A DNA stretch of 5,042 bases from Dehalococcoidia bacterium (GTDB lineage Bacteria; Chloroflexota; Dehalococcoidia; Dehalococcoidales; E44-bin46): NCBI GenBank assembly GCA_030634425.1, contig DAOWAU010000059.1, forward strand, positions 1 through 5,042, given 5' to 3'. Position 1 is the stretch's first letter; every line of letters begins with the position of its first letter. A model generated the notes under the pieces. That model did not search any database. It saw only the letters and a program-made list of their open reading frames with translations, and had not been told where the DNA came from. Positions 1 through 5,042 of this stretch are shown piece by piece. Both the position numbers and the translations under genes were made by a program.

Positions 1-76
1 CGTCCCCATACAGGGCTAGCCTCGTCCCGGCGAACAGGATGATAATAAGGCTCGCAGCAAACTTTAACCAAACCAA
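1..76 (-). CDS. Sodium/calcium antiporter family membrane protein, N-terminal fragment (runs off the left edge)
   Basis: Reading the minus strand from a TTG at 76 gives 25 codons that stay open to the window edge, beginning MVWLKFAASLIII and ending LFAGTRLALYGD. A hydrophobic helix followed by an FAG-x-x-L-x-x-YGD motif is, from family knowledge, how many bacterial sodium/calcium exchanger-like proteins begin (first transmembrane segment, then a conserved YGD before the first alpha repeat). The start is chosen because AGGGAG (85-90, minus sense) lies 8 nt upstream and an in-frame TGA at 95-97 rules out a much longer protein; no ATG or GTG is available between them. The gene is divergent from the tRNA pair. 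Such proteins exchange Ca2+ for Na+ or H+ across the inner membrane, but with only 25 residues ion specificity cannot be judged. The cut is by the window, not evidence of a broken gene. Confidence 0.6.
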   Translation of the reverse strand, partial: MVWLKFAASLIIILFAGTRLALYGD

Positions 77-84
77 ATTTGTGA

Positions 85-90
85 CTCCCT
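85..90 (-). promoter_or_regulatory. Ribosome binding site deciding the TTG start of the antiporter fragment
   Basis: On the minus strand these bases read AGGGAG, a good anti-16S match, with 8 nt before the TTG at 76. It is the main reason for choosing TTG as the start codon. Confidence 0.55.
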
Positions 91-110
91 GAAATCAATA
101 ATGTGCTACA

Positions 111-140
111 AGCATACACTATCAGGCGTAAGCCAGTAAA
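111..140 (-). promoter_or_regulatory. Possible promoter for the divergent antiporter gene
   Basis: On the minus strand TTTACT (135-140) is followed after 18 bp by TATGCT (111-116). Each hexamer matches the sigma70 consensus at 4 of 6 positions. It would start transcription near 104 and give a short leader of about 28 nt before the TTG at 76. The match is modest and the assignment is tentative. Confidence 0.3.
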
Positions 141-158
141 GATATGAGCAAGATACTA

Positions 159-167
159 TGATATAAT
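159..167 (+). promoter_or_regulatory. Extended -10 promoter of the tRNA-Ser pair
   Basis: The string TGATATAAT is a perfect extended -10 element (TGnTATAAT). I see no good -35 hexamer at the usual distance (139-144 reads AAGATA), which is typical of extended -10 promoters. The predicted start at about 174 leaves a leader of some 9 nt before the first tRNA at 183. Both tRNAs are probably on this transcript because only 14 nt separate them. Confidence 0.65.
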
Positions 168-182
168 TATTAACGGAATTGA

Positions 183-270
183 GGAGAGGTGTCCGAGTGG
201 TTTAAGGTGCCGCTCTCGAAAAGCGGTCTCGCTTTGGCGAGCGTGGGTTCGAATCCCACCCTCTCCGCCA
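183..270 (+). tRNA. tRNA-Ser, anticodon CGA, with encoded CCA
   Basis: A full class II cloverleaf can be folded by eye. The acceptor stem GGAGAGG (183-189) pairs with CCTCTCC (260-266), with discriminator G267 and encoded CCA (268-270). The anticodon stem CCGCT/AGCGG (210-214 with 222-226) closes the loop CTCGAAA, whose anticodon CGA (217-219) reads UCG. A long variable arm CTCGC/GCGAG (228-232 with 237-241) is the hallmark of serine tRNAs. The T arm is GTGGG-TTCGAAT-CCCAC (243-259). The three-base D stem has two C-G pairs (193-194 with 206-207) and a T-T mismatch at 192/208. It shares acceptor and T arms with the following tRNA-Ser. Confidence 0.97.
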
Positions 271-284
271 CTATTTGCTATAGT

Positions 285-372
<88 letters not shown>

Positions 373-386
373 CTTCTTATTGATTG

Positions 387-406
387 GAAAGCGTTTCTCT
401 TTTTCT
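387..406 (+). terminator. Weak candidate terminator after the tRNA pair
   Basis: Just after the second tRNA a very small hairpin (GAAA-GCG-TTTC, 387-397) runs into a T-rich tract (CTCTTTTTCTT, ending at 407). The stem is too short and AT-rich for a convincing intrinsic terminator. It is listed only because some stop signal is expected before the promoter at 431. Confidence 0.2.
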
Positions 407-430
407 TATCAGAGAACACCATAATGTCAA

Positions 431-460
431 TTGTCATCAGCCTGCCCCTTATGCTAGAAT
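431..460 (+). promoter_or_regulatory. Sigma70-type promoter of the dprA relic-topA-xerC-peptidase-efp operon
   Basis: TTGTCA (431-436; 5 of 6 consensus) is followed after 18 bp by TAGAAT (455-460; 5 of 6), and a TG one base upstream (452-453) makes the -10 an extended one. This is the best promoter-like sequence in the window. The predicted start, about 7 nt after the -10, falls at roughly 467, only about 3 nt before the GTG start of the dprA remnant. It is correctly placed to drive all the plus-strand genes downstream, between which I see no obvious further promoter. Confidence 0.65.
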
Positions 461-469
461 GCTCTCGGA

Positions 470-654
470 GTGAGCAATAAAGACATTAAATACTGGGTGG
501 GCTTCAGCCTGATGCCGGGCATTGGTCACGTCAGACTAACCCAGCTGGAAAACTACTTTGGTGAGCTGGAGAAGGCGTGGTGAAGCAGGTGGGGAATATG
601 AATTATGTTCTGGCTCGGGAAACAAGGGAAGCATATAGGGTAAAAGTGGATTAG
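470..654 (+). pseudogene. dprA: dprA remnant: N-terminal 37 codons joined to the last ~24 codons, central part missing
   Basis: From GTG 470 to TGA 581-583 the sequence encodes 37 residues with YWVGFSLMPGIG and LENYFGELEKAW, the N-terminal helix-hairpin-helix style opening of DprA/Smf in this type of genome. From about 580 to TAG 652-654 another frame encodes VKQVGNMNYVLARE and ends at VKVD, the end of the C-terminal winged-helix domain of DprA-like proteins. Intact DprA is about 360-380 residues, so roughly 300, including the whole Rossmann fold that binds single-stranded DNA and loads RecA, are absent. The two pieces are in different frames, so no fusion protein results. It sits where dprA is expected, directly before topA. 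The GTG has only GGAG touching it, so no spaced ribosome site is visible; an in-frame TAG at 455-457 prevents an earlier start. Deletion in the organism and assembly collapse both remain possible. Confidence 0.75.
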
Positions 655-659
655 GCGCT

Positions 660-2768
660 ATGAAGAAGAGCCTGGTTATAGTTGAGTCACCGGCCAAAGC
701 TAGAACGCTGGGTAAGATTCTGGGTAAGGGCTATAGTCTCAAGGCTTCAATGGGTCATATAAGAGACCTGCCCAAGAGTCGGTTGGGAGTAGATATAGAG
801 CATAGCTTCGCCCCTAGATATGTGGTGTCCAGGGAGAAAAGAAAAACGGTGACGGAACTTAAGCGGGCAGCCAAAACAGCGTCTAATATATATCTAGCCA
901 CAGACCCAGACCGTGAGGGAGAAGCCATCTCTTGGCACTTGGTTGAGGCAACTAAGTCGGACAAGACACCTTACCGACGTGTCGTCTTTCATGAGCTAAC
1001 CAGGGAGGCTATTAGGCGTGCCTTTAAAAATCCTCGCTCCATAGACATGCAGTTAGTCAACGCCCAGCAAGCGCGGCGTATTCTGGACAGGCTGGTTGGT
1101 TATAAGCTCAGTCCCCTGCTGTGGCGAAAGGTAAGGCGAGGGCTCTCCGCGGGCAGAGTTCAGTCGGTGACATTAAGGATTATTGTTGACCGGGAGCGTG
1201 AGATTGAGAAATTTGTCCCGGAGGAATATTGGGTCATTGAGGCGGAGCTGGTTCAGAAGGTACCTGCCCAGGCAGCACCCTTCCGGGCTACACTGGTTGG
1301 TCTCAGCGACGGCACCAAGCTGGACATCCATGAGGAGAAAAAAGCAACTGAGATCTGCGATGAACTCAAGCAGGCTGCCTACAGCGTGGCTAAGGTCAAG
1401 ATGAAAAAGGTGACTCGTCAGCCAGCCCCACCGTTTATCACCAGCACCCTGCAACAGGAAGCCTGGCGCAAGCTACGCTTCAGTGCCAAGCAAACTATGG
1501 CTATTGCTCAACAGCTTTATGAAGGTTTATCTATCGGTGATGAAGGCAGCGTAGGGCTTATTACCTACATGCGCACTGATTCCCCCCGGGTAGCCCGCCC
1601 TGCCGTAGCTGAAGCCAGAGAATTTATCATTGGCAAATATGGCGCTCAATTTATTCCGTCGCATGCTCGCTCTTTCGCCACCACGGTAAAAGGGGCACAG
1701 GAAGCCCATGAAGCTATCCGCCCCACCAAAGTTTGGCGGGAGCCCTCCCTGATTAAGCCATATCTTAATACCGCTCAGTTTAAGCTATATGAGCTTATCT
1801 GGAAACGAATGGTAGCCAGCCAGATGGCGGCGGCTCTATTTGACAATACCACTGTTGATATTGAAGCCAAACGCCCATATGCCAAGTCTAAATACCTGTT
1901 TAGAACTTCAAGCTCTGTCACCACCTTCCGCGGGTTTATGGTTCTCTATACTGAAAGCAGGGACGAAAGAGAGGAAGAAGGAAAGAAACGCCCACCACTC
2001 CCCCCCTTGGAGAAAGGGGATGAGCTCAAGCTTATTGAGCTTTTCCCTGAGCAGTGCTTTACCCAGCCTCCCCCCCGTTTTACTGAGGCCACGCTGGTCA
2101 AGATGTTGGAACAATGGGGTATCGGACGCCCCAGCACATACGCCCCTATTCTATCCACCATTCAGGGACGGGATTATGTGGCCAAAACTAAGGGAAGGTT
2201 TCAGCCCACTGAGCTGGGATGTGTGGTTAATGACATCCTCATCAAACATTTCCCCGACATTATTGATGTTAAATTTACCGCTCATATGGAGGATGAGCTG
2301 GATGAAATAGCTACTGAGAATAGGGACTGGGTGGGTGTGGTTCGGGATTTCTACACCCCCTTTGAAAAAGACCTCGACAATGCCTTCCAGGTTATGGAGA
2401 AGGTTAAGCTACCCCAGGAGCTGGTTGAGGAAACCTGCCCTGAATGCGGCAAGCCCTTGGCTATTAAAATAGGCCGTTACGGGAAGTTTCTTGCCTGTAG
2501 CGGTTTCCCTGATTGTAAATTTACCCAACCCTTCCGGATTAAGATTGGCGTCAGCTGCCCCGAGTGTGGCAGCGAGCTGGTGGAGAAGATAAATAAAAAG
2601 AAGCGCACCTTTTATGGCTGTAGTAACTACCCCGATTGCCGATTCGCCATCAATTTTAAGCCCCTCCCCTCCCCTTGCCCCAACTGTGGCGGACTCCTTA
2701 CCCTATACCAAGAAAAATGGGCGAAGTGCACCAAGTGCCGGTATAAAGGCAGGCTCCAACAGGAATAG
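660..2768 (+). CDS. topA: DNA topoisomerase I (type IA)
   Basis: This 702-residue protein relaxes negatively supercoiled DNA by transient cleavage of one strand, acting on the nucleoid. The TOPRIM domain (about 1-115) carries E9 in VIVESPAKA and the acidic triad D82, D84, E86 in TDPDREGEA. The 'GLSAGRVQSV' block (161-170) opens the catalytic core. The nucleophile is Y303 in GLITYMRTDS, with R305 beside it. The motif GIGRPSTYAPI (487-497) is also typical. The C-terminus has three C4 zinc fingers: C593/C596/C613/C619, C633/C636/C654/C660, and a shorter C673/C676/C690/C693. Length matches the compact bacterial form (B. subtilis type) rather than the 865-residue E. coli form. ATG 660 lies 5 nt after the dprA relic stop and has only a weak ribosome site (GTGGATTAGG), suggesting coupling to upstream translation. 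All key residues are present. Confidence 0.97.
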   Translation: MKKSLVIVESPAKARTLGKILGKGYSLKASMGHIRDLPKSRLGVDIEHSFAPRYVVSREKRKTVTELKRAAKTASNIYLATDPDREGEAISWHLVEATKSDKTPYRRVVFHELTREAIRRAFKNPRSIDMQLVNAQQARRILDRLVGYKLSPLLWRKVRRGLSAGRVQSVTLRIIVDREREIEKFVPEEYWVIEAELVQKVPAQAAPFRATLVGLSDGTKLDIHEEKKATEICDELKQAAYSVAKVKMKKVTRQPAPPFITSTLQQEAWRKLRFSAKQTMAIAQQLYEGLSIGDEGSVGLITYMRTDSPRVARPAVAEAREFIIGKYGAQFIPSHARSFATTVKGAQEAHEAIRPTKVWREPSLIKPYLNTAQFKLYELIWKRMVASQMAAALFDNTTVDIEAKRPYAKSKYLFRTSSSVTTFRGFMVLYTESRDEREEEGKKRPPLPPLEKGDELKLIELFPEQCFTQPPPRFTEATLVKMLEQWGIGRPSTYAPILSTIQGRDYVAKTKGRFQPTELGCVVNDILIKHFPDIIDVKFTAHMEDELDEIATENRDWVGVVRDFYTPFEKDLDNAFQVMEKVKLPQELVEETCPECGKPLAIKIGRYGKFLACSGFPDCKFTQPFRIKIGVSCPECGSELVEKINKKKRTFYGCSNYPDCRFAINFKPLPSPCPNCGGLLTLYQEKWAKCTKCRYKGRLQQE
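2761..2766 (+). promoter_or_regulatory. Ribosome binding site of xerC, inside the topA stop region
   Basis: AGGAAT overlaps the topA stop codon and lies 6 nt before the ATG at 2773 (8 nt from the AGGA core). It decides the xerC start at 2773 against the longer in-frame reading from 2614. Confidence 0.65.
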
Positions 2769-2772
2769 CCCC

Positions 2773-3705
2773 ATGCAAGGAGTTTTTAATAAATATATAA
2801 ACTACCTTGAGGTGGAGAAGAATGCTTCTCCCTACACCGTGCGCAACTATACCACCGACCTGCTCGGCTCAAAGAAGATAAAAGGGTTCTTTGCTTTTCT
2901 CAAGGAAAAGGGGCTGAGTTCGCTGGATGAAGTGGACAGGTCTGTTATGCGTGATTACCTGGCCTATCTCGTGGAGCAAGGGGTGGTCAAGGCGAGCATT
3001 GCCCGCAGGCTATCGGCTATTCGTTCCTTTTGCCGTTACCTGTTGCGTGAAGAGATGATATCCTCGAGCCCGGTGGCAGATACCTCTTCGCCCAAGCTGG
3101 ATAAACGCTTGCCCTCCTTTCTTACTATAGAGGAAATGGAGCGCCTGCTCAAAGCCGCTGATTTATCTGACCCTGTGGGGCAGCGTGACCGAGCTATAAT
3201 GGAGCTGCTTTATGCCGCTGGTCTCAGAGTTAGCGAGCTGGTAAACCTGGACGTGGGGCAGGTTGACCTCGATACCAGTGAGATTCGGGTATGGGGAAAG
3301 GGTGGCAAGGAGCGGATGGTGCTGATGGGCAAGCCAGCAGCCGAGGCTTTAAGTGCCTACCTCAGTCAGGGTAGAGTCGAACTTCTGGACAAGAAAAAGA
3401 GCGGTGCCCTATTTGTTAATCGGTATGGGAAGCGTCTCACCGAGCGAAGTGTCCAGAGGACTTTGCAGAAATATGCTGACCTGGCTGGCATAGAGAAGAG
3501 GATACATCCTCACCTGCTGCGCCACACCTTTGCCACCCATCTGCTTGACGGCGGTGCTGATTTAAGGGTGGTTCAGGAGCTTCTGGGGCACGCCAATCTA
3601 TCCTCAACCCAGATTTATACCCATATAAGCAAGAGTCAGGCGAGAAAGGTATATCTATCGGCTCACCCTCTGGCGAAGAAGAAGGATGACGAGCTTGAAG
3701 AATAG
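2773..3705 (+). CDS. xerC: Site-specific tyrosine recombinase, XerC type
   Basis: This 310-residue recombinase would cleave and rejoin DNA at dif to resolve chromosome dimers, usually with a XerD partner. The N-terminal SAM-like core-binding domain (about 1-95) contains EKNASPYTVRNY and SAIRSFCRYL. The catalytic domain has the complete set: R152 in GLRVSEL, K176 in GKGGKER, H247 and R250 in HPHLLRHTFATHLL, H273 in LLGHANL, and the nucleophile Y282 in STQIYTH. XerC is preferred over XerD because of the SSTQIYTHISK wording and because topA is near xerC (codV) in Bacillus-type genomes; trmFO, which lies between them there, is absent. The open frame extends upstream to 2614 inside topA, but ATG 2773 has a good ribosome site and matches family length. 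The XerC versus XerD assignment is less sure than the family. Confidence 0.93.
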   Translation: MQGVFNKYINYLEVEKNASPYTVRNYTTDLLGSKKIKGFFAFLKEKGLSSLDEVDRSVMRDYLAYLVEQGVVKASIARRLSAIRSFCRYLLREEMISSSPVADTSSPKLDKRLPSFLTIEEMERLLKAADLSDPVGQRDRAIMELLYAAGLRVSELVNLDVGQVDLDTSEIRVWGKGGKERMVLMGKPAAEALSAYLSQGRVELLDKKKSGALFVNRYGKRLTERSVQRTLQKYADLAGIEKRIHPHLLRHTFATHLLDGGADLRVVQELLGHANLSSTQIYTHISKSQARKVYLSAHPLAKKKDDELEE

Positions 3706-4768
3706 ACTGCAAAGGTTGCGCCAAAGGCTCGCTGAGAAGGAGATTGATGCCATCTTTATTTCGCAACCGGAGAACAGGCGTTACTTTTCCGGCTTTGATG
3801 GTTCATCAGGTTATTTATTAATTACACCACAAAATGCGATTTTAGCCACCGACTTTCGCTATATAGAGCAAGCCAAGCTACAAGCCCCTGACTATGAGGT
3901 TTTCCGGGTAAAGGGTGACATCGGGGGCTGGTTTCCCAAATTAACGGCTGGGTTAAACTTGAAAAAGCTGGGATTCGAGGCTGGGCATATCACCTTTTCC
4001 CTCTACCAGCAGTTATCTGATATACTAGATAAAGCGCTATCCCACCCCAGACTTATCCCCGTGGATGGGCTGGTGGAATCCCTCCGAGCGGTAAAAGAAC
4101 CCGGGGAAATCGAGCTGATAACCAAGGCAGTAGCCATAAGCGATGCTGCCCTGAAGCATATTGAAGGTAAGATTGATGTTGGTATGAGTGAGAAGGAGGT
4201 GGCCTGGGAGATAGAGAAGTTCATCCGGGAAAGGGGTAGCGAGACTATATCCTGTGATATTATTGTTGCCTCTGGTCCTAACTCCGCCCTACCCCATGCT
4301 AAGCCTTCGTCACGTGCCATCCAATCCGGGGAGCCGGTAGTAATTGATATGGGAGCCAGGGTAGGCGGTTACTCCAGCGACCTGAGCCGCACCATCTGCC
4401 TTGGCACTCCTGATGAGACCTTCAGTAAAGTATATGATGCCGTCTTCGGCGCTCAGTTAGCAGCAATGGCTGCAATTAAGGAAGGGATGACCGGTGATGA
4501 GGCTGATAAGACGGCTAGAACAGTTGTCGAACAGGCAGGCTATGGCGAGGCATTTGGGCATGCTCTGGGTCACGGTATCGGGCTGGTACCACATGAGCTA
4601 CCGCGCCTTGGTCCCAATTCGGGGGATAAACTTGTCTCAGGCATGGTATTTACTATTGAGCCTGGCATTTATCTCGCCGGTTGGGGCGGGGTGAGAATTG
4701 AGGATGTGATAGTAATGGAAGGCGGCAGAGTCAGGGTTATCTCAAAAGCCAAAAAAATGGGGGTATGA
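3686..4768 (+). CDS. Xaa-Pro aminopeptidase / M24 family metallopeptidase (PepP/PepQ/YqhT-like)
   Basis: This 360-residue cytoplasmic peptidase should release residues preceding proline from peptides. The N-terminal creatinase-like domain (about 1-130) has ISQPENRRYFSGF. The pita-bread catalytic domain (about 140-355) shows the five dinuclear metal ligands: D221 (VVIDMGA), D232 (SSDLSRT), H296 (GHGIGL), E325 (FTIEPG) and E339 (VRIEDV). The substrate histidines H203 (LPHAKPS) and H303 (VPHE) are also present. Its start overlaps the end of xerC by 20 nt, suggesting coupling. ATG 3686 has AGAAGG directly abutting it; an in-frame TTG at 3695 has the same motif at a better 9-nt distance and would give MKNRLQRLRQRL, also a typical family start, so the true protein may be 3 residues shorter. 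A similar gene (yqhT) precedes efp in Bacillus. Aminopeptidase versus dipeptidase activity cannot be told from sequence. Confidence 0.93.
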   Translation: MTSLKNRLQRLRQRLAEKEIDAIFISQPENRRYFSGFDGSSGYLLITPQNAILATDFRYIEQAKLQAPDYEVFRVKGDIGGWFPKLTAGLNLKKLGFEAGHITFSLYQQLSDILDKALSHPRLIPVDGLVESLRAVKEPGEIELITKAVAISDAALKHIEGKIDVGMSEKEVAWEIEKFIRERGSETISCDIIVASGPNSALPHAKPSSRAIQSGEPVVIDMGARVGGYSSDLSRTICLGTPDETFSKVYDAVFGAQLAAMAAIKEGMTGDEADKTARTVVEQAGYGEAFGHALGHGIGLVPHELPRLGPNSGDKLVSGMVFTIEPGIYLAGWGGVRIEDVIVMEGGRVRVISKAKKMGV

Positions 4769-4769
4769 C

Positions 4770-5042
4770 ATGATAACTAGCGGTGAGTTAAGGAAAGGAA
4801 TCACTCTCGAGCTGGAGGGGCAGCTATATCAGGTCCTTGAATACCAGCATATCAAAATGAAGCGAACTGCCCTGATTCGCCTTAAGCTCCGCGATATTCG
4901 TGGTGGTCATACTATTGAGCGAACCTTCCAGGCTACTGAGAAATTCAATCGAGCCCGCCTTGACTATCGCAGTATGCAATACCTCTATAATGAGGGCAAC
5001 CTGTATTATTTTATGGATGAGGAGAACTTTGAACAGGTATCC
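4770..5042 (+). CDS. efp: Translation elongation factor P, N-terminal part (cut by window end)
   Basis: EF-P binds the ribosome between the P and E sites and rescues stalling at consecutive prolines. The 91 codons present cover the KOW-like domain I (about 1-62) and the start of the first OB domain. Recognisable wording includes ELRKGITLELEGQLYQVLEYQH, in part, then IERTFQATEKF and MQYLYNEG, and FMDEENFEQVS at the window end. A full protein is about 185-190 residues, so half lies outside. ATG 4770 starts 1 nt after the peptidase stop, with GGGGT a few bases upstream as a weak ribosome site. The tip loop that normally reads PGKG-x-AF is here K29-M30-K31-R32-T33-A34-L35, apparently one residue shorter and lacking the PGKG, although basic residues K31 and R32 remain near the modified position. 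The rest of the domain looks normal and the frame is intact. Confidence 0.93.
   Translation, partial: MITSGELRKGITLELEGQLYQVLEYQHIKMKRTALIRLKLRDIRGGHTIERTFQATEKFNRARLDYRSMQYLYNEGNLYYFMDEENFEQVS

Noticed and set aside
1946..2161. Minus-strand reading with SSPFSKGGSGG resembling peptides from dispersed palindromic repeats
   Set aside because: The same bases encode the normal LPPLEKGDELKL block of TopA on the plus strand, so no inserted repeat is needed to explain it.
1840..2310. Plus-strand 156-codon reading in another frame inside topA
   Set aside because: It is a shadow reading: no recognisable domain, and the overlapping topA frame has all expected conserved residues.
2614..2772. Longer start for xerC adding 53 residues inside the topA zinc-finger region
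   Set aside because: The extra residues are an out-of-frame shadow of topA with no recombinase similarity, and ATG 2773 has a proper ribosome site and gives the usual family length.
2773..3705. The tyrosine recombinase next to tRNA genes as a sign of an integrative element
   Set aside because: It has the compact Xer form, all housekeeping Xer motifs, and is locked in an operon with topA, a peptidase and efp; no phage or conjugation genes are present.
4003..4320. Minus-strand 105-codon reading antisense to the peptidase gene (also 3437-3766 antisense across the xerC/peptidase junction)
   Set aside because: They lie opposite well-conserved coding sequence, have no recognisable domain and no convincing start signals.

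Overview
The window looks like a core chromosomal segment of a bacterium. My best guess is a Chloroflexota genome, probably Dehalococcoidia. This rests on gene content and protein flavour only: mid-range base composition, and a dprA-topA-xer-Xaa-Pro peptidase-efp order with EF-P wording I associate with that group. No 16S or other phylogenetic marker is present, so the placement is an inference.

Left edge (1-182): the 5' end of a minus-strand gene runs off the window. Its first 25 residues match the N-terminus of a sodium/calcium antiporter type membrane protein. It is divergent from two tandem serine tRNA genes, tRNA-Ser(CGA) at 183-270 and tRNA-Ser(GGA) at 285-372, which sit behind a clear extended -10 promoter. 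Only the first tRNA has its CCA end encoded.

Middle (373-659): a strong sigma70-type promoter (TTGTCA, 18 bp, TGCTAGAAT) is followed almost immediately by what should be dprA. Only the first 37 codons and the last ~24 codons of dprA remain, in different frames, joined directly at about position 580. Roughly 300 codons are missing. This is the most unusual thing in the window: either a true internal deletion that inactivates the DNA-processing/natural transformation protein, or an assembly collapse.

Right part (660-5042): four genes packed head to tail on the plus strand. They are topA (DNA topoisomerase I, complete catalytic set, three C4 zinc fingers), a XerC-type tyrosine recombinase, an M24 Xaa-Pro aminopeptidase, and efp (elongation factor P, cut by the window end). 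Spacings are 5 nt from the dprA relic to topA, 4 nt from topA to xer, a 20-nt overlap from xer to the peptidase, and 1 nt from the peptidase to efp. This predicts one transcript from the dprA promoter with translational coupling. The first genes concern chromosome topology and dimer resolution (TopA relaxes negative supercoils, XerC resolves dimers); the last two concern proline (peptidase cleaving X-Pro bonds, EF-P relieving stalling at polyproline). The EF-P has an altered, one-residue-shorter tip loop.

I found no CRISPR array, insertion sequence, phage gene or defence system. The noteworthy signals are the dprA relic, the near-leaderless promoter ahead of it and the unusual EF-P loop.
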